Shown piece by piece: positions 1-12,500 of a stretch of 64,000 nt of DNA (positions are counted from its first letter, which is position 1; each line of letters starts with the position of its first letter). The position numbers and the translations under genes were made by a program. The stretch is taken from contig LR746278.1 of the NCBI GenBank assembly GCA_902729315.2, positions 188,501 to 252,500 on the forward strand, given 5' to 3'. Under the pieces are notes generated by a model that ran no database searches, was not told the origin of the DNA, and worked only from the letters and a program-made list of their open reading frames with translations. The DNA is from Spirodela intermedia. Its lineage: Eukaryota > Streptophyta > Magnoliopsida > Alismatales > Araceae.

Positions 1-151
1 TCTTGATAGCATGCATTTTTTTATCATACGACCTGGTTCCATGCCTGAAGCATTGCGCTGTTCCAGATGTTCCCTCTGCACATGCCTCCGATTTTTTTCA
101 GCTATGATCACACTGAGATCTGTCCTGCCCGCATCTGACGTGTTTCTGCAG

Positions 152-1627
152 GATTCCGATCACTATTGGCCAATCCATTCCCCTGAAAGCAACCTTCTTC
201 ATAACTTATATCATGGTTGATGGATGGGCTGGGGTTGCTGGGGAAATCCTGAGGCTGAAACCGCTGATAATATACCACCTGAAGAACTTCTTTCTGGTGA
301 AGACCGAGAGAGACAGAGAAGCAGCAATGGACCCAGGGAGCATCGGATTCAACACCTCTGAACCACAAATACAGTTGTATTTCTTGCTCGGCCTGGTTTA
401 TGCCGTCAGCACACCGTTCCTGCTTCCTTTTATTCTGGTGTTCTTTGGTCTCGCATACGTTGTCTACCGCCATCAGGTTGATTCCCCAGTCAAATTTGCT
501 ATTCTGTGTTCATCATTATGTAAAATATGTGATTCTCTATGTCCTGATCTATTTCTCCTCTCTCTCTCGCTTTCTTCTTGTTGTTGCTATTGTTAGATCA
601 TCAACGTCTACAACCAAGAGTACGAGAGTGGCGCCCAGTTCTGGCCGGATGTGCATGGACGTATTATCACTGCATTGATCATATCTCAGGTGCTCCTATT
701 CGGATTGATGAGCACGAAGAAAGCGGCTCAGTCAACGCCTTTGCTCATCGCTCTTCCCGTGATGACCATATGGTTCCATATATACAGCAAAAGCCGCTAC
801 CAGCCAGCATTCGTCAAGTTTCCATTGCAGGTTCTGCTCACTGCCACTCCTCCTTCCATCTTGTTTCTGAACTCTGCGGCCATAGAGTTTCTTTTTTTTG
901 TCAAAGTTTCCATTGCAAGTTTCCATCTTGTTTCGTCAAGCAAAGGACCCCTCTTCCTCCTTCGCTTTGACATTAGATGTTAGACTTGCGTGGAAAAGAT
1001 GACTTTTTTTTTCTTTTTCTGAGGACAGGATCTGGGTGGCGAGTCCTTTCTAGGTATATATATACATACATACCACGGTGCAAGCTATCTGCTTGTTTTC
1101 TGGCTCAATATTTCTGCGATTTTTTGCCTTGATATTTCTTCTTCTTCTACAATCAATAACTGTTCTTCTGTGCGGGGGATTATTACAATCAAAACTTTCG
1201 CGGTTGATGTATTTATTTATTTATTTACTTCTTCCCTGATAGCTCTCAGAAGTGATTCTTCTGGGTATAAATGGTTGATTATTTATCTGTGGTATGCCCG
1301 AGTAGAGCCAAAGACTCTTGCTCGCGCAGTGTTCTTCATACGAAGATTGATCCTTGTGCTTCACAGGAAGCGATGATGAAAGATACCCTCGAACGAACTC
1401 GGGAGCCCAACCTGGACCTGAAGGGGTACCTTTCGAATACCTACGTCCATCCGGTGTTCAAGGATGACGAAGACGAGGACAACGAGGATGTCCCCTACGA
1501 CCATGACCGATCGCTCGTGCTCACAAAGCGCGTGTCGCGGAGGAACACGCCCGTTCCCAGCCGGCACAACGCGTCGTCGCCGCCCTCTTTGAAAGGAGCT
1601 GGTGATGGTGGCCCAGATTTCCTCTGA
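152..1627 (+). CDS. OSCA/CSC1-like mechano/osmosensitive cation channel, C-terminal part (partial)
   Basis: This is the last part of a plant OSCA/CSC1-like (DUF221, RSN1_7TM) channel, a plasma-membrane hyperosmolality-gated calcium-permeable channel; the 5' part lies before the window. Exons read from splice sites are 152-476, 597-830 and 1367-1627 (stop TGA at 1625). The first exon carries the family block ITYIMVDGWAGVAGEILRLK and a membrane helix ending LAYVVYRHQ. The second carries two hydrophobic segments (ALIISQVLLFGLMS and LLIALPVMTIWFHIY). The last encodes the cytosolic tail with DTLERTREPNL, an acidic stretch DDEDEDNED and the basic NTPVPSRH motif typical of OSCA1-type tails. Phases join without a break (the first exon starts one base before codon ATT). 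Bases 1-151 look like the preceding intron, ending in a TTTCTGCAG acceptor. Family assignment is firm; the exact OSCA clade is inference. Confidence 0.9.
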
Positions 1628-1965
1628 ACACACCGCTGCTGCTGCGTTTGGACCGTAAAAGGTTGTGCTTTGCATACCCCGGGGTGAGTGTGTGACCTAA
1701 ATGGCCTTGGCCAATCAATGTATGTAAATCCATGCTCTCAGTCTGGTGGGGGAGCGCCCTTCTTGTACAGGATGCTTACGCCTCCGGTGTTGAGTCAGGC
1801 TGAAGAGAAAATAATGACCTAAACGGCTATGCATGCTCATCCTTCTCCTATGCCCGTTGACGTATGGTGTGCGTGTCCCTTCGGCAGATGCCTTCTATGT
1901 GACCCTCCTGCTCTGGGTTAGACCCATTGCGTTAAAAAATGTAAAATTCGGGTCATTCCTAATTG

Positions 1966-2047
<82 letters not shown>

Positions 2048-3031
2048 TTGTTGTGGATAAATCATTCCTCACACCAACAGGAATCCGCATGAACAGAAAG
2101 GTGGAAGAAACATTCTCGAGGGAAAAAAATATAATTTTATTATTGTCTTCTGCCTTTCTGGAATAATGTCTTGACAAAACTATGATATATGAAAGAAGAG
2201 GAAAGTTTTGCAGAAATATATGAACTATGGTCATGGGGATCATCTACTTACCCATGAGCCACGGGGGTTGCAGAACTCCATGTCTATGTCAATCTACTGG
2301 GCCTTTACCCGGACAGCTGCAAGAAATGAAATATCCTTTTACCTGTTAATCTCGTACTGTTCATCAATTCTGTTGCTGTCGCGAAGACTGGTCCAAGCAT
2401 ATTCAGATGGCTAACGGAAATCAAGTAGATGGCAGTTTGACCATGCCCTTGGCTTCTGCCGAAGGTCTCATCCAACGAATCAAAAGTTCCAATTTGTTTC
2501 TGCTTGAAAACAAGTGGGAAAACAAAGCAACTTTTAATCAGACGAAAATTGATCCAACAGAACCGACGAGAAAACTTTGACATTTAAGTTTGTTTCATCA
2601 GACATTCATTTTGACTTCAATTGACCCATTGCCACTGACTGGGAATTACGGTCAAGTTTAGTCACTGGCATTGACAACTTGATTTGAACAAAGGAAGGTA
2701 GTCCTCGCAAGTTTCTTGCACCACCTTGAGAAGAGCGGATGAAATCAGTGAGATTCAGATATAGTCGATGAGCACAGTCAACGAACTAACAAAAAAATAC
2801 ACTACCAATTACCGTCTAGACAAAACCCATCTATATCCGGAGCAATAAAGACTGTGAGCATTGAGCATATATGGTTCTTCAGGTCAAGAGAGTAAACCAA
2901 AGGATTACAACACGCAATTTCGCTGTATCTAATCCTCCAGAAGAATGTCTCACCTATTTAATCATCAAACTCACTGGTCTGGTATCCTCGTTTGTGTATG
3001 ATCCTGTCATTTTGAAGATGTTGGTGACCCA
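1628..3031. other. Intergenic region between OSCA-like 3' end and NPH3-like 3' end
   Basis: The two flanking genes converge here, so this stretch should hold both 3' UTRs. It contains a long TG/GA microsatellite (annotated separately). I saw no further reading frame with recognisable protein similarity. Confidence 0.6.
1966..2045. repeat. Compound (TG)n(AG)n microsatellite
   Basis: A run of about 20 TG dinucleotides passes directly into about 20 AG dinucleotides. It lies in the convergent intergenic region and is likely length-polymorphic. Confidence 0.95.
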
Positions 3032-6000
3032 TTAAAATCCAAACTTTTTGGGAAACATATTCCATGAGCTTTTGGGCTTTCCCAGCTTATCAATTTCTTG
3101 CTTCATGTTCAGGCACTCTTTCTCGAGCTCAGAAAGCCTCACCCTCATGTCATCCCCAGGCACAATCTGATCACTTTCGTTTAGTTCCTCAGAGATCTCT
3201 GTTTGGGCAGGCTCCTCATTCTTCTTGGTTAGTTGAAGGTTCCCTTGTGGAGCATGAGAATTCTCTAGATTATCCGACACAAAAAACCATCCAGCAATTG
3301 ATGTACGGAGACGAAGCTGTTCAAAGAAGAGTACTTGGACAATCACTCGTAAGGGTAGCCTCTCATTTTGGGCTGCATGCGTGCAGGCCTCTAATGACAA
3401 TTTCTGGCAGTTCATAAGCCGGCAGAGTTGCTCACGCTCAGAATCAGTGAGCCATGGATGAGCCTGCAATTGAAAACTACTAATCAAACGTTGTAATTTT
3501 AATATTTAGCGTATGAAACTAGGAGCTTAAGCGCACACGAAAGCAAGCCCACGTTGACGATCCACATAAATGGATAAAACACAATAATGGGTTTATTAAT
3601 AATTTAAATGGCCCACACAAACATAAGAATACAAAAATGTTCACATTATACTGACATGGAAGGCTATTTACCGGGTATTGATATGGAAGGATGTTTACTA
3701 TATAAGACACAATTATAACTTGTGCATTAAATAAATCACAATTTGAGTACTGTCATAGTGAGGCCTAGATTTATGGCGAATGCCTCGTCAATGTATGTTG
3801 GCCATACCCATCTGAAGTGGACAATATGTAAAAGGATTTGATTTTTGCATCTGAAGTCAAAATTTCAATCGTAAACCATTGAGTATACCTTCAGATATAT
3901 ATCAATTGCACGGTAGAGGCCATCATCTAGAGGTCTGGCATAATCTGGAACTACAGTTGCCAATGACTGAAACTTGGGAAGCTTCAAGTTCACGTCTGGA
4001 GCAACTTCTGCGAGGTAGCCATCCATTAGCTTTGCAACCAAGGTCATTGGTGTCAATGAGGAAGGGGAGGTAGATATCAAATGCCCCTCATCTACAATAC
4101 CAGGGGAAGCTGCAACAGCAGACTGTTCCACAAACATGAAGTGGTCCAACATCCTCTGAACGCAGTCTATATCATAAAGGGTTTCCACTGAGCTGCCCAC
4201 GTTAGGTATTAAAAGGTCCTCCAACGCAGCTTCATCCATTTGTGCCCCTACCTTCTTCTCCAAGGTCTCTCTCGATGAGGTACTCGCATGCAATATCAAG
4301 GCAGTTCGGAGCAGGCTGAGAAGAAACTTAGTTGAGGTGACACCCTTCTTGGGGGGCAGCAAGGATACTATTTCCTCGAGGAGAGCACGCTGGTCGCTCT
4401 CTGAGGGGGGTGAAACTGATACACCAGGTTTTAGACGGCTCACACCATCAACGAAGCCTGAATGTCTGCTCAAACCTGGCAGGTAACGCTTGGCATAAAA
4501 CGTAAGAGAGCCAGCAATGCCTTCTGGTTTCATCCCTTTCATTTCCAGAGATGAAAGAAACCTCTTGTACAGGGGCAAGCTAAGAAATGACACGTCTTCA
4601 TGCCACCAATCTTGACATAAATAACTTTTCTTTGACCCAGTGCCTATTCCATTCCAAAGGACGGTGTCCCCATGACTCTTTGTGAACCTGCTGCGTCCAG
4701 GCATGGCGCAACCAAATACAGTTGGGTCAGCACAAGCTTTCGTTGCCAACGAGTTGATGCACCTTGTCACAATATTGAGCTCCTCTGCGTGGGGAAGCAC
4801 ATCCTCACAAGTTTCAAGAGCTTTGATGGAATCCTTCCAAGTGGTAAATATTTCATTGAGGAAATTCTCTGTTTGCACTATGAGATTGCCATCACCATAG
4901 TCTTCGGTCATGTTCAGGCGTTCTGCAGCACATCGCAGACAGACAATGTTGACGGCATTTAATTCGATTCTGATGCCATAGCAGAACTTTGAAACAAGCT
5001 CAAACGCCTTTGCACCACCAGGGATATCGTGAAGCTGCAACACACTGGCTGCTCCATCTTCACTGGATATTTCCCCAATCATTTTTTCCATCAATCCACT
5101 TCTTGATAGCAACGGAAACTAAAAGACAAAATGACAAGCGTTAGACATCCATCCTTCCAATGACAGCGCTTGGTTCCAGAGATCTGATATCAATCACAAA
5201 AATGGACGAGAAACTAGAAAAAAGAATCAATCCTTACCGCCAAACATGGATGCATGTGTCAATTTCATAATATCCAAGTGCAAAGGAAATTTATGTTAAA
5301 TCAGAGAAACAGGAGAGAATAGTTCTTAAAAAAATAAGTTTTATGAATAATCTATTCCAAGCAGATATATTTATCAGGAATTCACACACAGGTATTCCTG
5401 GATTGAACCCTTTCAGTTAAATAAATGCGCAATGCTAGTACGTGTGTACATTACACAGATGTTTGTTTCTAAGTTAATGTACATCAAGAGGGATGCAGAT
5501 CAAAGAAGATACAGGCCTGCGTATCTGAATCACAATCCTACTATAAACAAAAAACACAAAAAAACATTTACTGATGGAAACCGTAAAAAGTTTCAAAGGG
5601 ATGCATAAAACTAGAATATTTCAATGGAATAGACCACCTATCATTCATGGTGAATCCGTTTAGTTTCAAGTCCCTGACATGTTTATTAAAGGAAACGTCG
5701 TATTCGATATGAAACATGAGAGGGTCTAATCATGAAGAAATTCACCTCCGACAGCTTTGGTAGAACTCATTCTTCAGTCAACTTCCTTACGTTAGGATCA
5801 TGAAGCAATAGAGAGGCAAACCAGGACAATGAAATGAGAAAGAAGATCCATGACACTGACAGCCAGGTCGATCAAAAGTTTACGATGAGCTAATTCGGGC
5901 CGAATCTCATTTGAACTGTGTTGGAAATTCTAGGTCGCAAGAAAATTATGTAACAGACTGAGGGTGTTTTGCAAAATTGTGTAAGGTTTCTCCCCATATA

Positions 6001-7410
6001 ATGGGGGTTAGAAGTGAATGAATCTTGAGGCGGTTTCCACCGTTCTCCCCTCTGTCCTTTGTGACGAGATTTTATTTTCTCCATTTCAACAAACTGAAAT
6101 GAGGTTCAGAAAATGTGAACCTCTACAGTTCTTAAGAGCATTCTCACATTGAAATGCTCCTGAATCAACTTTCTCAGACTCAATCCCGTGCAGGATGAGG
6201 ATATTCGTGATTAAAAGTCGAGAAAACATGGTGCGCAGGAGGATAAGCAAAAGGATAACAGGATCGAAGAGGAGAGAAACGAGAGGAAGATGATAAGAAT
6301 TGCACATATTTCCACAAATCCAAAACAATAAAATCACATGGCTTAGGAATAAGAAATGAAGAAAAAAACTTATGTTTCTTGATTTTCTCATATTTCCATC
6401 GTTTTAATTTGCTCCATTTTTTCTCCATGGATCTTTTTGTTTAGACAAGGACTGTGTAAACAATCGCAAACACTTTTGCTTACACACCTTTGTCCGGATC
6501 TCCTTGAAATGCAGTTGATCTGAGAGCCCAATCCAATCACAAATCCAATCACACTTGGAAAACAACGTCCTTTGAAATTGAAGGATTAAATTATCGGAAA
6601 TTCACGTAACCTTGACAGGAAATTTTGTTAAGATAACTAATCCGACACAGAAAATTGAGAAAAATTGTCAACGGGACATAAAATGAAATTATGTCATATT
6701 TAGTTCAACAAAGGAGCACACCTTGTGGAGATGGAAAGAAATCTCTCCCACTTCGACGAATATATCACTTGGCAACCCACTCGGACAGACCCTGGTCAAA
6801 TAAAATAAATTCCCATCAATCTCACGTTAAATGTTCGAAATCTTGCATGCCAAGTGATGTTTATGAGCCACAAGGAATCTTTTCCAACATCCAGCATGGG
6901 GAGGGGTCATCTGCTCACGACCAGTGCAGTTTCTTTTCATCTCCGGGAAAAGAGAAAGAAAGAAGGATTCAAACGTGTACGTGCGCATATAAGATGCATT
7001 AAAGATCCACATCGTAAACATTTGAATGTTTACACTATCACAGAAAAGACGCAATCACAGGATTGCGATCATACTAAGAAAATATAGAATTTATTTTGGA
7101 ATTCTAGAACCATCCTAATTTCAGAAAGGAAATTAATTACCCTGAATGTGGGTAATCTTAAAAATCCCCCTAAAAATGTCTGTCTAAAGGGGGAAATATC
7201 AGTCTCGAATGGTTGAACTGTGATCTCATTAAAGCATTGGAAATATGCCCGGACGGATCAGACAACTGAAGAACAGGCAGCTGTCGCAGTCAACACATTC
7301 AAGAAAAAGGAAAGCAATTGTCATTCCCGATTAAAACAAGGAATCACATACCATGTTTGTCCTTGGCGTTGGAATGAATCTGACTTGGATCCCAGCTTCA
7401 AAGAAGCCAT
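3032..7410 (-). CDS. BTB/POZ domain NPH3/RPT2-family protein (At1g30440-like)
   Basis: This is an NPH3/RPT2 (NRL) protein, a plant-specific adaptor family that works with phototropins and CUL3 at the plasma membrane. Four exons read on the minus strand are 7410-7352, 6791-6722, 5118-3889 and 3463-3032, giving 596 aa. The first two are only 59 and 70 nt, so open-reading-frame searches miss them. They supply the start [14 protein letters not shown] and the BTB opening [19 protein letters not shown]; exon 3 then continues with FPLLSRSGL. Later landmarks are [20 protein letters not shown] (BTB end, about residues 85-105), [17 protein letters not shown] (NPH3 domain start), [32 protein letters not shown], and [21 protein letters not shown]-terminal coiled coil ([19 protein letters not shown]) precedes the basic end KKFGF. 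All introns are GT-AG with matching phase (2, 0, 0). The C-terminus appears shorter than in At1g30440 (recalled, not compared directly). Family firm, orthology inferred. Confidence 0.9.
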
Positions 7411-9537
7411 TTCTCTTGAGCCGAGCCTCCGCGCGGCGGGTCTTTCTACTGTGGTTGCTGCTTTTATCAATATACCTGCAGCCTGCGGCAAAATGAGGAA
7501 TGGCCACTTCTTTAATCAATGGCACTTGAAAGACAGAGGTGGGGAGCTGGAGGAATTGGGAAGGGAAGAGGGGGAGAGAGTTTGAGCAGGACACAAGGGT
7601 GACAGAATATCATCACCGAGCATGGAAGGGGGGTTGGAGAACCCACCCTTGTTGAGACTGAGGAGATGGTGATACGGCGAAGAGTAAGAAAGATGACAAC
7701 TGGAAATCTTACAAAACATTTACTGATTCAATTAGTTATGGGAGAGGGTCTTCCCCGGCGTTTTCCCCTCCGCCGTTTGGTTCTCGATAGTTGCCCGGGT
7801 CTCCATGGTTCCGTTGGCACTGCGGAGATTCTCCCGGGGACGCGTGGCCATTCCCCGCTACGGCTGGTTCCACGTGCTTTCAGCCGAAGCTCGGTCGCAG
7901 CCGGAGAAGACGCGGCCACCGCTACTCCCGCCGCCGTCCACATCTCCCCTATCGTAACCCCCATCTCTCCCTCCCAATCCCCACTAAATCTCCGCCACCA
8001 CGCCTCTCCCTCCATGGTCGCCGACGGATGAAACCCCCGCCACCCTCTCTCTCTCTCTCTCTTTCTCTCTTTTCTCTCTCTGCGCAGGACTATGAAACGT
8101 TCAACAGCCTGCTCGTCCCCCGCCCTTGTGGAAGGAGGGAGGCCGTTATGATTTAGCAATTGCCCCTTCCATATTTTTATTTTCCAATAAACCTCGTTGA
8201 AGGGTATATTCATAACACACACATCTCCCACCAGTCCTCCAATCCTGAACTGCCAACCAACTCGACTGCCGTTCACCGCCCATTAGACATGACGGAGGAA
8301 TTTTACACGCATTATTGGATCAAATAAAAATATTTATTTAAATAGGTTTTTAATATCCCTCGAAGAAAAACATGAATTATTTATGATATAAACGTATTTT
8401 TAACTTTGCTAAGAACGGATACGGCCCAATTAGGCATCTCATTAATGGGCCATCTCGGCCCAACCCGCGTTTCCAGGTATCCTCATTAAGGAGGGATCAA
8501 AAGCCAAATTCCCCTAAAAGGAAAGAGACCCACGTGGGGTCTCCACAACGCGCTTTTGTTGGAGCCCAGTCATCTCCATCTGTCTGTCTCTCTCCCCCCC
8601 GGGCCCCCCCCTCCCCACTTGAGAAACAACAGGAGGCGGCGCCGCCGGCCTTCTTGGACGGCGCGTGCTGGAGATGCCTAATTGGGCGAGCATTCTTTTT
8701 ACGGACTAATTTAATTCAGTGGAATTCTTTTAGATTTTCGGTTTTTTTAAAAAATGATTTTTAAAAACGATTTTAAATTAGTTGTTTGCATTGAAGCGTA
8801 GTACATTTATCTGGCGGGTCTCATTTTTTCTTTATTTCTTTTTTGAAAGGCGATGCTTGCTGCGTCTTCTTCCTCGGCGGCGCGCGGGCTCTGCGCGGGG
8901 TGAGGTGGCGGTCGCGTGGAAGGAAGGGGAGGGGGGTTGATGGCCCAGAGCGTCCGTTCTCTGCAACTTCTGTAGTCTCCCCCGACGTAGGATGGAGGTA
9001 GAGGCGTTGGGTTGGTTTCGCCTTGGTTAGGAGGAGGTGACTGCAAGTTCGCCGCGAGATCATCCCATCGTCTTCGGAGGAGGAGGAGGAGGAGGCCCCT
9101 TGCAACGGTGTCGGGGGACGGGCTGGGGGCTGCCATCTCACCTTCTTGCCCACCGTCCTCGTCGTTGTCCTCTTCTTCTCACCAGCCTTCAAACTTTTCG
9201 GCTGCATGCCTCTCGCCTCGTGCCTCCACAACCTATTTATTGCGTCGATTCTTTGTCCCATCGTCTGCTGTTTTCTCTCTCTCTCTCTCTCGCTCTCTCT
9301 CTAGCTTCGTTCTTTTTGCCTTTCCTGCATCCTGCCTGCTGTCTCTCCGTTGGCTCCTCTGTGGGTGTCCGGTTCGTCGGTTTCTAAGTCACAGTGGTAG
9401 TATTTTTTTTTATTAATTCCCCTGTTTCATTTCTCCTCTTCCATCGCGACGTGAGTTGCGCTCTCGGCTGGGGGTTGAGTCGGGAGGGCGTTCTACCTCT
9501 GACCAGCTCGATAGGATTCTCTTCTTGTGGGGTCGCC
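7411..9537. promoter_or_regulatory. Divergent promoter/leader region of NPH3-like (-) and GT14 (+) genes
   Basis: The two genes start head to head 2.1 kb apart. GC-rich CT/GA-rich stretches at about 7,750-8,160 (on the NPH3 side) and 8,860-9,380 (on the GT14 side) look like 5' leaders. Between them, at about 8,420-8,470, lie TGGGCC and GGCCCA (site II/TCP-type) motifs in an AT-rich core. Several open frames run through the CT-rich leaders, but they are low complexity and match no known protein. Transcription starts were not determined. Confidence 0.5.
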
Positions 9538-12500
9538 ATGGCGAAGAAGAGGCTGCCGATTTCCTCTTCGTCCCCATCTTTACTGTTGGTGTTGCCGTCG
9601 TCTTCTTTGAGGAATCGCTTCTGGTTTGGAATGAAGGTGGTGAGCGTTATCTCGGGGCTCATCTGCCTATTCACCTTCCTTAGGATTCAATCCCCGTTCC
9701 AGACGTCTTCCTTCTACACGGAGAAGGTCCTGTCGGGCGATGAGGAGGTGGAGAAGATGGCCTCCTCCATGCCACCATTCGAGGGGGTCCCAAAGGTCGC
9801 CTTCCTCTTCCTAGCCCGTACTGGCCTCCCCCTCGATTTTCTATGGCACGTCTTCTTCCAGGCACGTCCTCTCGGTTTTTCCATCATAGTTTGAATTCCT
9901 TCCTCTTTTTTCCTTCTCTTGGTGCTTTTGTTCGAGTTAAGGATGCGCCTTTTCCTTGCTACTGTGGTGTTTTAGGGGTTCTACAGAATGGGGATGCAGA
10001 AAAGTTCTCCATATATGTCCACTCAAAGCCCGGGTTCATCTTTGATGCGTCCACAACGAGGTCCTCATACTTCTACGGCCGGCAGCTGAGGGAGAGCGTC
10101 AGGGTCTGTCTATTCTTAATGCTTTTCTATATTTCCCGTCACTGGCTTCGTGAATCTATTGAGAACTAGAGGGGATGGTAATGATTTTTTCTCAAGAGTT
10201 TTGTGACAACACTATGGCTGATGTGGCTTGTTTTCCTGAAGGTGATATGGGGTGAGGCGAGCATGGTCGAGGCTGAGCGTCTGCTGCTCCAGGCTGCCCT
10301 CGAGGATCCGGCAAACCAGCGTTTTGTTCTGCTCTCTGAACGGTGGGTTCTTGCAGTGGTCCTAGCTATATTTTCTTTGTTTCTTCCTAGTTTTTGTCAA
10401 CATTCTTACTGTTCTTGTTGCCGAGTGCCCTATGATCTGATTGGATTTTTAGCCAATCATTTTATGATCAAACATGGAGGTAATGTATTTTTGCTATAGA
10501 TTTCCGTTGAAGCGAAAACTTAGGTTTCTTTTGTTGTTGAGCAGTTCCTTGGCAAATGCTAGGGATATTAATTTTATTTTGCATGGTTATTATGTGCTGC
10601 CTCTTGTACCTAAGCAGGAAGGTGTTGTGCCTAGGCGAAGCCTAATTTTTGTGAAGATGTTATTGAAGATTATGTTATTCTGTATATGCATTGTATCATT
10701 TACCTCCAAAAAAAAATATTTTCGCAATATTTACAAATGTTTTGACATGCATTTAACTTGAAAGTAAACGCGTTTCCATCTGTGGGGTACTCGCAAACAT
10801 GCTGTCATTATCACTTATAATAACTGAGTTGGAAAGATATATTAGGTGATCTTTTTCATTGGGCAAAACATTTTTATTTTTTCGTGAAATTGCCACTACT
10901 CAAAAACCTCGTATTCCTGATCCGGACTTTTTTTGTTGAGAAGCTACTTGATGTTAATTGAGCCTTTAAAGCCAATCATAGTGCTCAGAGATAAACTGAA
11001 GCATATCTTCCTTCAGTACTTTCTACTTCCGATCATCTATTACTTTTGTTGATAGCGTTTCTTTTCTGTATACTTTTTCCTGATCAAGAATATAATTAAA
11101 GATTATGTAATGTAGTCGAAGTAATGCAGCTACAAGGGCTATCGAGAACTAAAGTGGCCAAAGCAAGATCATTTTGGTCCAATTGCTTGCCTACCCTCCT
11201 ACATGCCTGGATACCTTTGCTAAAATGTCACGAAAATAATGGTATTTTTCCATCATGATTGAAGACTTGCGGTATTTTCTGTTAAAAGGAAGAGACTCCA
11301 GTGATGAGGCATGGGAACTGGCGTGTGTTCCCATGCCTCATCACTGGAGTTCGAGCTTTGAATTAACAATATCGGTTTAATTTTTCTTGTTGATTTGTTT
11401 TATGTGTTACAAAATCCTGACGTTAATGGTAAGCATTATGTTCTATTTTATGCTTCAATATCTGATGTGCACAATCAACTCTTTGACCATTCTTACTGGA
11501 CACGTAATGTACTCTCCTATAGCTTTTATCATCGAGTTAAGAAGGAATACTTGATATGTTACCCTGGTCGCCCTCTCCATTTTCTAGGTTACTCATTTGA
11601 GTTCTTTTGCTATTGACTTCATTTCCCTTCGACTCTTACTTTGATTTTCCTTTGTTTAAATGTAAATTATGAACTTTGTGCTCTGTGTCTTTTTGTACCC
11701 ATTGATTATTAAAGGAACTGTTTCTATGCATTTCTACTGTTTCATGCAGTTGCGTTCCTCTTTACAACTTCAGCTACACATATAATTACCTGATGTCCTC
11801 TTCCAAAAGCTTTGTTGACAGGTATGATGAAATGCAAATTCTGTATCTTCTCAGAAATGGAAAATCGGCATATTTTCAGAGTTTTTACTATCTGAGTGAT
11901 AATTGTGTTGTCTAACATCTCGTTTGTTTTGTTTCTGCGGTATATTTATTTAGATACTCAATCCTGACTAAATTTGTTTCTCTTTCATGTCGTAAAAATT
12001 TCTGTGTACCAGTTTTGTCATTACGAAGCATTCCCGATACAATCCAGATATGTTTCCTACAATCCCGAGGGACAAATGGAGGAAAGGATCTCAGGTCTTC
12101 ATTTTTTTGTTTTTATGAATTATCAGAGCATACAATGATCGAATGGACTTCTTTTGGTTACTTGTCATATTCACTCATTTTTCAAGTTATCATTTATGTG
12201 CTTTTTAAATTTCAGTGGGCTACTTTAATCAGGAAGCATGCAGCGGTTGTCGCCACAGATAACGTCGTTTTCCCAGTTTTCAAGAAGCACTGCAAGGTAT
12301 ATGCTTCAGAATTCTTTTTCCTTATTTTTTAATATAATTTTTTTCACTTGTTATCAGAAATGTTTATCAACTTGCCCAAAATTATCCAACGCTCAGGCAT
12401 TGTCCCGTCTACTCTTCGTGACTGCAATACTGGGCGTTGCATAGTTTCTACTAAATTGAAGTGGATTTATTTTATTTTTTGATGGATTTATTTTAATTTC

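Noticed and set aside
8821-9261. 146-aa minus-strand open frame in the GT14 leader
   Set aside because: Low-complexity Ser/Pro/Arg-rich frame opposite a CT-rich leader, with no recognisable domain.
9394-9537. Upstream in-frame ATG of GT14
   Set aside because: The added residues are hydrophobic leader-like noise; the ATG at 9,538 has a better context and gives the normal type II topology.
11295-11350. Hairpin as a canonical miRNA gene
   Set aside because: Stem and loop are too short for a usual plant precursor and the match is fully perfect, with no recognised mature family sequence.
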